The translations under genes and the position numbers were made by a program. Positions 10,982-20,721 of a stretch of 64,000 nt of DNA are shown piece after piece. The notes beneath the pieces were generated by a model that saw only the letters and a program-made list of their open reading frames with translations, made no database searches and had not been told where the DNA came from. Source of the DNA: Persicaria tinctoria (lineage: Eukaryota; Streptophyta; Magnoliopsida; Caryophyllales; Polygonaceae); NCBI GenBank assembly GCA_037127255.1, contig JBANSL010000013.1, forward strand, positions 64,483,688 to 64,547,687, written 5' to 3'. Every line of letters starts with the position of its first letter. Positions within the stretch are counted from its first letter, which is position 1.

Positions 10982-11461
10982 CTAGCAGGTGCTACTGCAG
11001 ATGTTCATTGCTATGATGTATTGACTAATAAATGGTCTAGTTAAGCACTAAGCAGTGCTTTCTTCTTATATATCTTTATCTCATCAGTGTTGCAGTGTTT
11101 CACATTGGGTCATTACTGTCTCTTAGCCTTTTGTTGTTGTGTGTTCTACTGTAGTGCAAACTTTTGTTTTATTGCAGCTACTTCCTTTTTTCTCAATGGC
11201 AGAGTGGCATTGGTCCGTCAGGTTTGTATGCGGAGGATCTTCATGTTCTTGATACTAATTATTTTTTTCTTGTTAATTACTTAATATACTTCTCATTTAA
11301 CTTCATTCTATATTATTGAAATATTATCAAGATACTAATTATTTGATCAATGCATTACAGGGAAGAGGCCTCTGGCCGATGTTTGGGCCTTGGACATAGC
11401 TGCTAAATCATATGAGTGGAGGAAGTTGGAGCCAGAAAGTGAAAAGTTATCCTCCATGCAT
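10982..11461 (+). pseudogene. Kelch-domain exons of a BSL (BSU1-like) Ser/Thr phosphatase, captured fragment
   Basis: Three exon-like pieces in order match the N-terminal Kelch half of plant BSL phosphatases (brassinosteroid signalling): LAGATADVHCYDVLTNKW at 10982-11037, QSGIGPSGLYAEDLHVLD at about 11200-11255, and KRPLADVWALDIAAKSYEWR onward at 11361-11461, ending at a good GTAAGT donor. AG acceptors precede the first and third pieces. Whole stretches of the normal Kelch region between them are absent, and the first exon ends in TT instead of a GT donor, so this cannot make the phosphatase. The catalytic domain is absent. It lies inside the CACTA-like interval, as expected for transposon gene capture. 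Confidence 0.75.
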
Positions 11462-11697
11462 GTAAGTGTCTTGTATTTCTATTCAAGAGTTCACTTGTGG
11501 ATATATCAATTTCCTACTGGACTTTTAGAAGATGGGACAGTGCTGTCATTATTGTTGTTGTTGTGATTTATTTTGAAAGTTGATCTTTAGCTGAGTTTTC
11601 AGTGTGGTTAGTTTATTTTGAGTATTCATCATACTTGTAGCTGTAGGTATTCATCATGGATTCGATAATTTTGAGTCTCTTTTTTCAATTGTCAAGA

Positions 11698-11768
11698 GGG
11701 CATTTGGTCTAATGGTATGATTCTCGCTTTTTGTGCGAGAGGTCCGAGTTCGATTCTCGGAATGCCCC
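11698..11768 (+). tRNA. Proline-type tRNA gene with UUU anticodon (probable pseudogene)
   Basis: The 71-nt sequence folds as a cloverleaf: acceptor GGGCATT/AATGCCC, a D arm with TGGTCTAATGG (A box), anticodon stem CTCGC/GCGAG, and T stem CCGAG/CTCGG around TTCGATT (B box). The body matches plant tRNA-Pro. The anticodon loop, however, is TTTTTGT, giving UUU (lysine) where tRNA-Pro has UGG, and the variable region is one base short. No TTTT terminator follows at once. Either it is a decayed proline tRNA or an identity-switched one; decay is more likely. Confidence 0.7.
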
Positions 11769-11889
11769 ATTTAGTTGACAAGGGTGCTCGAAATGACTAA
11801 GGATTAGGTAGGTAGGTTAAAACAGATTAAATGTGAAAATTTAGGGGAAATCATATTTTATCATTTTTATCTTTTGTGACAAAATAAAA

Positions 11890-12215
11890 TAATTCTCTCA
11901 AAAAATAGGGTAGAATGGGTGACAGACAAAAGGTTAAATTTATCACAAAAATAGGCTACTTTGGGCGACAAAAGGAAACGTTCATCACAAAAAATGGGCT
12001 ACTTTGGGCGACAAAACTGTTACCTTGGGAGACGAAAGTAAAATATCCGTCACAAAAACTACAGGGCAACAAAATTCGAATTTCATCACAAAAGAGCTAC
12101 CTACGGCGACGAAATTTTTTTTGGTCGCCTAAACTTTGGGAGACGGGGCTGAGGCGACGAATAAGGGACGAAACGCATTTTGTCACAAACCACTTTGGGC
12201 GACGAAAAAATGATT
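11890..12215. repeat. Right subterminal repeat array of the CACTA-like element
   Basis: About ten degenerate units built on TTTGGGCGACAAAA or CGTCACAAAA words, spaced 25-40 bp. They mirror the array at 7905-8160 and create the open frame 11915-12238, which I take as non-coding. Confidence 0.6.
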
Positions 12216-12239
12216 CATGTTTTATGTTATCCATATAAA

Positions 12240-12827
12240 CCCTATTCAATCCTAGGTTTAATACTCCATTAATGTTAGATGATTAGCTAGAGACAGGGCC
12301 GTGCCAATCATTTTGGGGGGCATGTACAATTTTTTTAAAAGAAAAATCATATTAGTAAAATTAAATTATTTTCTAATCCTACTGAAATTTAAATAATGAA
12401 AAATAGGAAGAACACAAGGATCAAAAACATCTAAAAATCAACAACAAATTTAAATATTACTATAAATAACACATAAATAATTTTTTCTTTAAAAAATTGA
12501 CCAAATTGCAAAATGTTGAAAAATATTTTATCAAAATTTAGATTAAATTAATCTAAATACTTAGAAATAATGTGATAATTAAATGTTTCTAAATACATTT
12601 AGGATAAAAAGGCTGTAGATGTTTATTAAAAAAAACAAAAGCATGCATGATTTTGTATATTTGTGTAATTAGTTGCAAAAAAAGTTGTTAATGAAAAAAA
12701 GACAAAGGAAGAAAAAAGAAAAGAAAACAGTAGAACATTAAAAAAAGGAAAATCGGAATGATTTTTAACAAAAAAGTAGAAAAACTAAGAAGTGAAATAA
12801 ATATGGAAAGAAACTCACACATTTAAA
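12240..12827. other. AT-rich spacer, no gene seen
   Basis: Very AT-rich. The segment starting near 12293 (GGGCCGTGCCAATCATTTTG) resembles the end of a common plant non-autonomous DNA element, but no opposite end was found. Confidence 0.3.
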
Positions 12828-14003
12828 ATGAAAACCTCACCCTTTCTAAAGAACGCGCCTCACGCGCTAGGGTTTCACAACCCCGTCTGCCACCACCTTC
12901 TTCCTCTTTCCTTAATCAGTTTGCCATTCAGCCCCGCGCCGATCTATCCGATCCCCGACTTTGCCCAATCCGCACCTTTGGAGGTAGCTCCCTCCACTTG
13001 CAATCCTCAATGGATTTCGGAAAAAAATTGGGCGAAATGCCCTCCGATTTCATCAACTGCTCACTTGCGTCTTGAGCGTTCTGCTCCCTATTCATCCTCC
13101 GGGAGGAGTAACTGTTTCCTCTGGGTTTATTACCCACTGTTGGGGTCGTCAGGGCTTCAGGATGGGCGCGGAGCTGTCGCTGCGCATATTGGTCGGTTGT
13201 TTGGGCGGTGGACCGGGTGGCTCTTCCTCTTCTGCATCCTTGGAGATTGGAAGCGACAACGACTCCATTTCACGAGTATTGTGTCCACGACACAGGTTAC
13301 TCGTACTAATTGTTGGATTTACTACCACTCGCAACTAATTTCTTTTGGGCTGACCACCTACTTAGCTTTTGATGTTTGGCACCTAGTTCCTTTCATTATG
13401 TTTACAAGTTGTATTAGGCCAAGGCCTGGCTGTACACTAAATCGTTATGGCGTCACACGCCAACCAATTATTGAGTGTTGCTTTTCCGTCGTTTGTGTCG
13501 TTAGTTCGGCCTGCTGCTGTGTTTCCGTTTTCTGTGGCATGTTAGCTTTGATTCGGGTTGTGTTCCACTGCCATCGACGGTGGTGTGTGGGGATGTCGTC
13601 TGTTGCAGTTTTTCGGCGCCGAGTGATGGTGCACTTGATACTTTTAGCCTTACCAGCTACAACGGATGGGAGATCTCCCAACTGCAGCCCTACTACTGAC
13701 TTTCACCATCATTTGGATAGGCTAAAACAATTGCTCGTGTCTTCTCTATTGGGGAGACTTACCAGTGAATTTTTTTGCCAAGGTTGGAGGAGCACTCCTA
13801 TGGTTAAGTTATATAACTTTAGTTTACTTCTTAAGTCTCACTTCAAATATTGCTTATTGAGATCCTTTGTCTATGGGTGTGTTTACCACCGAAAACATGT
13901 TTCTTCTAGTTGGTGTACTTCTCCACTAGGTCGCCTTATGTTCTTTCCATGGCCAGGCTCTCCATTACATGTAATACATGTAGATTTTCCCTTTGCAGGT
14001 TAA
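12828..14003 (+). CDS. Long open frame of unknown status
   Basis: A 391-codon frame opens at an ATG preceded by AT-rich DNA and followed by leader-like sequence (GCTAGGGTTTCACAACCC). The predicted product is Cys-, Ser- and His-rich without recognisable domain order, and I see no family. The frame runs into the first copy of the 245-bp tandem repeat. Codon composition does not look like a plant protein, so chance openness is at least as likely as a real or young gene. Confidence 0.15.
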   Translation: MKTSPFLKNAPHALGFHNPVCHHLLPLSLISLPFSPAPIYPIPDFAQSAPLEVAPSTCNPQWISEKNWAKCPPISSTAHLRLERSAPYSSSGRSNCFLWVYYPLLGSSGLQDGRGAVAAHIGRLFGRWTGWLFLFCILGDWKRQRLHFTSIVSTTQVTRTNCWIYYHSQLISFGLTTYLAFDVWHLVPFIMFTSCIRPRPGCTLNRYGVTRQPIIECCFSVVCVVSSACCCVSVFCGMLALIRVVFHCHRRWCVGMSSVAVFRRRVMVHLILLALPATTDGRSPNCSPTTDFHHHLDRLKQLLVSSLLGRLTSEFFCQGWRSTPMVKLYNFSLLLKSHFKYCLLRSFVYGCVYHRKHVSSSWCTSPLGRLMFFPWPGSPLHVIHVDFPFAG

Positions 14004-14539
14004 GGATTAGGGTTAGGGTCGTGCTGATTTTGACCCGTGGACCCGACAGGTTGAACCTAAAGAATCGACCTGTCGGGTTCAACCCATTGGGTCAACAATT
14101 GAAAAATAAATCGAGGCGAAGAGGAAGAGGAATATATTCAACATTCTAGAATGGTGGAGCCATCCGACAAGATCCCGATTTCCCATTCTGCTGGACATTG
14201 CTTGTCAAATATTCGCCGCTCCTTGCTCAACTGTAGCGGGAACCCGAATGGTCAATGACCCGGCGGGTAAGGGTCAACAAGGATCATGGTATAGGCATGC
14301 AGGTTAAGGATTAGGGTTAGGGTCGTGCTGATTTTGACCCGTGGACCCGACAGGTTAAATCTGAAGAATCGACCTGCCGGGTTCAACCCATTGAGTCAAC
14401 AATTTAAAAATAAATCGAGGCGAAGAGGAAGAGGAATTCAACATTCTAGAATGGTGGAGCCATCCGAAAAGATCCCGATTTCCTATTCTGCTGGACATTG
14501 CTTGTCAAATATTCGCCGCTCCTTGCTCAACTGTAGCGG
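13995..14539. repeat. Two direct copies of a ~245-bp unit
   Basis: 13995-14239 and 14299-14539 are near-identical copies (period about 304 bp), both starting GCAGGTTAAGGATTAGGG and ending CAACTGTAGCGG. They differ by scattered substitutions and a 4-bp gap. Each contains the dyad words GACCCGACAGG/CCTGTCGGGT. Confidence 0.9.
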
Positions 14540-15165
14540 TGGAGCAACTTTTTAGCCAAGGTGGTTAAATATCAAGCGAGAAGAGATTAAGGTTGTTGCC
14601 CCAGATGATGGAAGATCAAGTTGTCTAAATGATTGGAAGAGGCCAGAGGTGAGGATTCAAAAGAATGACCACTTATTCGAGCCAGACTCGGGTGAGGAGC
14701 TCGTTGATGGAAAAATGGTCGAGAGCTAAGATGCAGAGCAAGACGGAGAGTCCTAGCATCAGATAAGGTAAGTGGGGATCAGAACGAAGGTCAAGAACTA
14801 CGTGAGCTCTGAGTCTGTTTCCTCTTCCCCGAGAGGATACGTTAGCAACTGGAAATTAAAACCGGTCGAAACCATTCTTCCTTTTTCTTTTTATTTTTGT
14901 AAACTAAAAAAACTATTTTTTTAAATAAATGACATGTCATGACCCGACGGGTCAAAGAGTCGACTCTTGACCCGACGGGTCACAACAACTCGTTGACCCA
15001 TGACTTGGAAGAGTCAGGGTTAGGGTCAAGGATATCCCGACCATTGACCCGACGGATCTGACCCGTGCTCATGTCTATATATAAGGTTCCTCCAGTTGGA
15101 GAACTATCTAATATAGAAAATTTTCAAATACCCTCTTTGTATGCATACAAAGACATACAATATGG
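14540..15165. other. Spacer with GACCCGACGGGTC dyads
   Basis: No gene. Between 14938 and 15065 the words GACCCGACGGGTC and GGGTTAGGGTC recur and echo the start of the 245-bp repeat about 1 kb upstream in inverse sense. The whole 13995-15070 block may be one non-autonomous DNA element. The part near 15060-15160 may be the end of the copia 3 LTR (TATATATAAGG at about 15075). Confidence 0.35.
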
Positions 15166-15169
15166 ATTC

Positions 15170-15439
15170 TGTTGGGACACTTGTGAATCCCACATCGGAA
15201 GTGGGAGGATTTTGACCCAACATATAAGTGGATGGGCTACTCCACCTAAACCCCAACAAACTGGCTTATATTTTTGTTGGGGGAAAGTCGTGTTGGGCCC
15301 GACCAGAAAGCCCAAAATATAAGCCAGGCTGGGGCACCATCCCAAAACCAATTGACATTAGGTGGAGTAGCGCATCCACTTATATGATAGGTTCATAATC
15401 CTCACACTTCCGATGTGTGATTTCACAAGTATCCCAACA
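15170..15439. mobile_element. 270-bp element with ~85-bp inverted repeats and GATTC target duplication
   Basis: It begins TGTTGGGA and ends TCCCAACA, with GATTC directly on both sides (15165-15169 and 15440-15444). The outer 85 bases of each end are inverted copies, close to 90% alike by eye, so a single strand would fold into a long hairpin. TG...CA ends plus a 5-bp duplication also allow a solo LTR, but inverted repeats this long point to a foldback/MITE type. The left arm holds ATCCCACATCG, identical to the plant snRNA upstream sequence element. Confidence 0.65.
15187..15228 (+). promoter_or_regulatory. snRNA-type promoter motif pair (USE + TATA)
   Basis: ATCCCACATCG (15187-15197) is a perfect match to the plant USE consensus RTCCCACATCG. 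TATAAG starts at 15223, 25 bp after it. That spacing is the one plants use for Pol III (U6-type) rather than Pol II snRNA genes. No snRNA follows; a TTTTT run at 15271-15275 would stop a Pol III transcript very early. Confidence 0.45.
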
Positions 15440-15464
15440 GATTCTAGATCATGAAATGGTATCA
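15440..15464 (+). mobile_element. Copia 3: LTR end and primer-binding site, left of insertion A1
   Basis: ATGGTATCA at 15456-15464 is the core of a copia initiator-Met primer-binding site, and TATCACAACC resumes at 24494 after element A1. The LTR of this copia must therefore end near 15455. Its start was not located, because the 270-bp element sits just upstream. Confidence 0.6.
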
Positions 15465-16264
15465 TGGTGCGGGACGAACATCTTTGGCACTTTCCCTCTT
15501 TGCCAAATAGTAATAAAAATCCAAACTTAAACACACAACCAATAGATTAGGCAACCAAACACTTGATAAACCAAATAAATCATAGTATAGCGATGAAGTC
15601 CGATGTCGAACCCACAGGGAGAAGTGATTTCCTATTCAATGACTCTAGACAAGAGTATTTAAAGCAAAGCAATAATCTTTTGAACAAATAGGAAATATAT
15701 AAGTAACCGGATTGCAAATCACAAAGCAAATTCATATCAAATGAGAAATAACATTTCACATGTAATTCTCTGACAAATGTTGGAATTCATGGTCCTCGGA
15801 TTGATTTATCAATTATTCATATTCTTAGGTCTACTTGACTAAAGTCAAGAGATATGCAGAGATTCACTCATCTGATTCATATCACTAAAGAATAGCATTA
15901 AGAATTCAAGTAATCAAGACCAATTGGCACATTGAATCTATTCAATCAAGACAGATAGACGCATACCAAACTCAATCTTAATAAAATATCCTCAACATAG
16001 ATCAACTGAAATCATTCACTATAAAGACAAAGAGACATCACTATCATCAATACCTTTGTTGACTATCGAGAAAACAACAACGAATTCATAACTAGAGATG
16101 CAATTCCTAACATGTTGATCGGGCATAGAAAGGAACACAAATATAAATTAAGCACAAGATGATAACTAAGATCATGAATAATCAAATAAACTCAAGTCCT
16201 CAAAATCCAAACAACCATGTCTTCGAATTACAGGCGAAACTATGAGTTTAGCAACTCATAGGCC

Positions 16265-16311
<47 letters not shown>

Positions 16312-16774
16312 ATTGAGTTCATAGTTTCTCTCTAACGTCATACGTATATCTAAAGAACTGAAAAAAAAACTAAATAGAGTCTCCTAAGGTCGGCAAAAAC
16401 CCTAGAGGAATTAATAAGAAATAATATAAAATAATAGTCTTCGGATCCAAAACCACATATTCGGGATCTGGGGCAACGACGGGCGCCGTGCCCGACGTTC
16501 CTCATTTTCCTTCAATGAATTCTAATGTCGTGCCTCCTTGCTCCTCATTAGCTTTTCCTCATCCCCCATATGCTCCAAAAAATGCTTCTTAAGCTCTTTC
16601 CATAGTCCATCTAAGGTTGGAATGTAATTCTGCATAATAAACACTAAAAACGCATAGATTCCGAACTCGAATACTTCGCAAGTAATAAACAGAACTAGAC
16701 TTAAAACATAACAAAACCAATACCCAATAGCAATAAGAAACACATATAATGCCTATATGAAATATGCATTATCA
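15465..16774 (-). repeat. 3' LTR of A1
   Basis: 1310 bp. On the minus strand it begins TGATAATGCATATTTC and ends CCCGCACCA. It contains a CT microsatellite (about 16267-16310) and a one-mismatch copy of the A1 palindrome at 16478-16489. Confidence 0.92.
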
Positions 16775-16812
16775 AATCCCCTCACACTTAACTCTTGATT
16801 GTCCTCAAGCAA
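16775..16812 (-). promoter_or_regulatory. Polypurine tract plus hairpin of A1 (module 1)
   Basis: On the transcribed strand a hairpin (TTGCTTG, loop AGGA, CAATCAA, one mismatch) is followed by TTAAGTGTGAGGGGATT and the LTR start. The purine run primes plus-strand synthesis. The hairpin recurs at the same place in A2, C and D. Confidence 0.7.
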
Positions 16813-18430
16813 TCATAGGGAAAAACATCATCCACGCATCCCACAAGAAATCTTTCACAACTTTACTCATCAAAAGCAATATCATCAATAGTGAAAATAT
16901 AACCAAACATATACACATCATATATATATATATATATATGGGATCAAGTAGCTTGCATGCTCGAAAATCAACCTTACTAAGGATAAAATGTGTATCTCTC
17001 ACTCTCATGTGTTTAGGCTTTAAGCACACACTCACCTCAATTCTATATACAAGCATCAACTACAATATTGACATTTATATCACAAAATCTCCACCGGATA
17101 CGTCAATGCAAAAATAAAAACATCAAGAGGACTTTCGCTTAATGGAAACCTTCATAGAAGATTCCATTCGGTGGGGTTTGTAATGGGGCTTGGTAGAAAC
17201 ATAAGGGCAAGGAATTGTGTTTGATCATGTGGTGGTATAAATTACGGGAAAACAAGATTCCAAAACTCCCAACATAACACAAACCAACTCAATAAATCAA
17301 GCTCACAAATGCACAACATCTCTCAATATCATCAAAATAACTCCAAAAATCTCAAATCTCACCATCTTACATATCATGCAATCTCAACACCCAACCAATG
17401 TATCTCATAACCAACATAAATCTCAATTCTTCCTCATTATGCAAACATAAGATAAATGTCTCTTTTTTCTTTTCTTTTTTTCTTTTTTGTTTCTTTTTCT
17501 TTTTTTCGGATTTTTTTTGATAACTTACTTTTACCCCTAGGTGAATTTTATCCCCCCTAGGTCCAAGGTTTTTTTTCCTTTTTTTTTTCTTGAGCCTAAG
17601 TACATGAAAATCAAATGCATATACATGAGGGACTAAATAAGCACATAACATTACATTTTCTCAAAAACCATAAACCATAAAATCACACTTTAGCTTCATT
17701 CTCCTCAATCTCCAAAATAGATTCCATAACCCACTCAAAATCTCAATTCCCCCGGAATAATGGTAAGATTCATCATATGCTAGGAATAATAATTTTGTGG
17801 AGCTAACAACAAAAAGGCTAAAGGTTCAAATTGGCTTCAAAGCAAGATATAACATTGAGTAGATATGGATAAATATGTGGCTAAAAGGTTGCCTCTATCA
17901 TTTGAACTTATCAAGCATTGAACATGTATATAATCGGCCTTGAAAATAGATAATCATGGCGATACTCAATGATAAATGCATAGGAAGAGTATATCACACA
18001 AGAAAAGCAAAAGAAATATATGTGTATCCCTCCCTTATAAGGCCAAAAATATCTCACTGGAACAATTTTTTTGTAGCATTCCAAGCATAATCCCACACTT
18101 AGATCATACATGCTCAATTATACATGTTCAATCATATTTCACATAAAAACCAATTTTCAAGATAAGATCAAATCATTCCAGAATTCCATGAGATTTATAA
18201 GATCACGTCATGACAAACTCAAATTAAGATGGGTATCCTTGACAACACAATATGCAAAACCACAAAACAAAACTCACTTTTTTCATGATTTTTTCGACAT
18301 TTTTCAAAAAAAATTCTTTTTTTTTTACATTTCATATAACATAAAACAAATAACATAAAGAAATAACAAAGACTCAAAAGCAAAAATTCAAAGACAAACA
18401 GAAATTCAAACATGCACTAACCAAACTAAT
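16813..18430 (-). other. 3' non-coding region of A1
   Basis: No gene. It holds a (TA)n tract at 16921-16938 and a long interrupted T/C tract at 17455-17590 (purine-rich on the transcribed strand). Comparable tracts lie at matching places in A2 (29155-29195) and D (52300-52370). Confidence 0.6.
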
Positions 18431-18439
18431 TCACTTCAA

Positions 18440-18481
18440 TCTCCCCCCCCTCCCCCCTTACATGTACCATTGTCCTCAATG
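18440..18481 (-). promoter_or_regulatory. Second hairpin + polypurine module of A1 (module 2)
   Basis: CATTG-TCCT-CAATG (18468-18481) stands next to an uninterrupted C-rich run at 18441-18457, which is polypurine on the RNA strand. It lies just after the ATHILA ORF stop, about 1.7 kb before the 3' LTR, so it is not the LTR-adjacent PPT. Confidence 0.6.
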
Positions 18482-18551
18482 CACATAAACACAAAACGGA
18501 ACAATGAAAATATAAAAATAAAGGGTTTGAAAGAAGCAAATGACTGACCAA

Positions 18552-19846
18552 TTACTGTGAAGGCGGGGTCTGGGTTCCGGACCATTGATTGATGTCCTGA
18601 AGGGCAATCAATACGGCGCTCTGAAGACTAGAGAGCTTCTCCGCAAGTTTGGCGAGCTTATCAACAATGCTCGCTTCATAATCAGCAAATCGACGCTCGA
18701 TATCAACCGAAGTGGCATATGTAGGCTCGACGTCTTCTTTATCAACTTCTTCTTTCTCTTCGACGACCTCAACTTCTTCTGCAACTTCTGTAATTTCAGC
18801 AGGCAAAACACCAGCATCTTCATCAACAAGCTCATCAGCTGCAACCTCATCATCCGCATTCTCATTGTCGGTGGCCTCATTATTAATAATAGCCCAATGC
18901 TTTAACCAGCTCTTCTCCGCATGATCTAATGGAAACTGGTTGTGATAGAGATTGAAGTCTGAAAGCCTCAGGCACTCTGGTATATCCGCATGCAGATAAT
19001 TGTGATGCTTCCTTCTTGGCCCCGACATCAATTTAAAACACCAGGTTTTATCCGTTCGTTGGGCCCACTCAATCATCTCCCACCATTGCAGGCTGTAAAG
19101 ATTATAAACATTCTTATCATCGAGGCGCTGCAAACCATCCAGGCAGACACCTACTCGGCGTGCAATCAGCGAAATCAAACCTCCGAACAAAACAATGTGC
19201 CACTACCTCACATGAGTAGCTCTAATCACTTCCATACAGTTTCCCAAAAATAGTTGAACCCAGTCTGGGATGTACACCTCTCCTTGAGTCATGCAGAAAA
19301 TATAGCTCTAGACTCTCATAGTAACAATGGACGGATTCTCCACACCCAGGAAAGAGTAGCAGAGTACCAAATAACATAACCTCAACGCAGGATGAGTAAT
19401 CATTGATTCGTGGTACTGTTCGTCAAAGTCAACGAACTATGAAATAGCCTCATTCCACAAATCAAGAGGATCTCGAGCGCCTAACTTATCAGAAAATCTA
19501 GCACCAGCAGGCCACTTGTTAACACCAAAGGCTTGTGCAATGAGATCCTTACTCACCACGAACTTTCGATTCCTCGGCTGAAAACGAATCTCCATATCAG
19601 AGCGATAATCCAGGGTGGCCAAGAACTCTCTTACTAATGCTGGATAGGTGTAAGCAGACACATCCAAGAAATCTTCCAATCCCCCATCTCGCAGGAGTCG
19701 ATGGACCTCCCTATAAATTCCCAGTTTCTTCAACGTCGGGGGGTAAAAGAATATGGTGGATTCATACCATCTTTCTTCAAGCTTGAGCCAAGGATCCTCT
19801 TCTTTCTAAGACAGAAAAAGGGGCTTCTTCATACCAGGGGTCGACA
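18552..19846 (-). pseudogene. ATHILA-type ORF (plant retroelement ORF1/env-position protein), broken
   Basis: Two open pieces (19437-19733 and 18552-19190), plus a start region near 19846, read in order on the minus strand. The first carries LGIYREVHRLLRDGGLEDFL and YPALVREFLATLDY, the core signature of the Arabidopsis Athila ORF-1 family. The second has FGGLISLIA and ends in an acidic, Glu/Val-rich, probably coiled-coil tail. Stops or frameshifts separate the pieces. The protein occupies the place after pol where Athila elements have their extra ORF; its function is unknown. Element D has a better copy (53252-54517). Confidence 0.75.
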
Positions 19847-20019
19847 TGATGTAACTTGAGGAAAAACCGAAGAAAATCTACAAAAACGACCAAAAATCGG
19901 GCTCGTTGTAGAGGCGGCGGGCGCCGTGTACGTAAAGGAATGGAATGAGTAAAAATTGATTTTTGTGGATGTAGGGTAGTGGCGGAAAGTGTTTTGGTGG
20001 ATTGAATCGATTGAAACAC

Positions 20020-20721
20020 AAGGCTTTAGGCAGTTCGATTGGATTCCAGTAGACTTTTGGTATTCTTGAGATTCCTCTTGAGCAAGTTTAATTGATCCAC
20101 AAATAAGGAGAAATATTATATGGTGAGTTGGAAGGAAATCTATCAAAAAGAAAAAGAAAAAATATTAGAACTAGATAGAATAGAAATAGAAAGGATATAA
20201 ATCTAATCCTAGGAAATAAGTACACTATCCTAAAAAGAAAAATCTAACCCTAAAATAAAATAGAAAATAAATAAGGGATAAAATATTAACCTAAGATAGA
20301 TAGAAAATAATCTAACCTGAAATAGATAAGAAACAATCTAATCCTAGGTAGAACCAAAATAAAGGAAAACAATCTAGTCCTATAAAACATAAAAATTAAA
20401 ATAACCGAAACTCGGAAAATAATCAAAAAGAAAAATATAGAAACTTCCCTTCTAAGTTTACCAAAATTCGGATTCGTCAAGCGGACATACAGGCGGCGGG
20501 CGCCGTGTCCACATAATGCAACTCCGTCTTTTAAATCAATCAAAACTCAAACCCAAAATCGGTTTCACTTACCGTAACTTCCAAAATCCTTTGACACGAT
20601 TGATCCTACTTTATTTAATTGAAAAACAAATGCAAAAATAGAAATACTACCTAACTCCTTGGGTTACCTCCCAAGAAGCGCCTTTGTTTCACGTCTTTGG
20701 CTCGACGTGATGCAATCTTGA
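20020..20721 (-). other. A1 spacer replacing RT-RNase H-integrase
   Basis: About 0.7 kb of AT-rich DNA separates the protease from the ATHILA ORF, where 3 kb or more of pol would be expected. It contains an exact CGGCGGGCGCCG at 20494-20505 (another at 19915-19926) and repeated ATCTAACC/TAGATAGAA words. The hairpin described next lies near its right end. Confidence 0.7.
20658..20675 (-). promoter_or_regulatory. Conserved hairpin CTTGGG-AGGTAA-CCCAAG (A1)
   Basis: A six-bp stem with a six-base loop lies 46 bp beyond the protease stop. Element D has the same structure at 55602-55619 with one stem pair changed from T-A to C-G on both sides. The flanking AGAAGCG is also shared. The loop AGGTAA contains a donor-like AG/GTAA in A1 but AGGCAA in D. 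Role unknown. Confidence 0.6.

Larger units (their letters stand above)
7891..12240. mobile_element. CACTA-like (En/Spm-type) element carrying host gene fragments, right end uncertain
   Basis: The left edge TTCTACAACAAATATGC resembles a decayed CACTACAAnAAA terminus. It is followed by repeated units of the TTTTGGGCGNC / GACAAAA kind to about 8160. A second array of TTTGGGCGACAAAA-type units lies at 11890-12215. Subterminal GCGAC/GTCGC arrays of this kind are typical of plant CACTA transposons. No transposase is seen; the interior holds gene-like exons and a tRNA-like gene. A matching right terminus was not found after 12240, so the element may be truncated or the assignment wrong. Confidence 0.45.

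Noticed and set aside
11915..12238. 107-codon open frame in the right GCGAC array
   Set aside because: It is entirely composed of subterminal repeat units; no independent coding evidence.
14005..14325. TTAGGGTTAGGG words as interstitial telomere repeat
   Set aside because: Only two units per repeat copy, and the plant unit is TTTAGGG; they are part of the 245-bp duplicated sequence.
18585..18924. Plus-strand frames with Ser/Thr runs
   Set aside because: Antisense to the acidic coiled-coil tail of the A1 ATHILA ORF.
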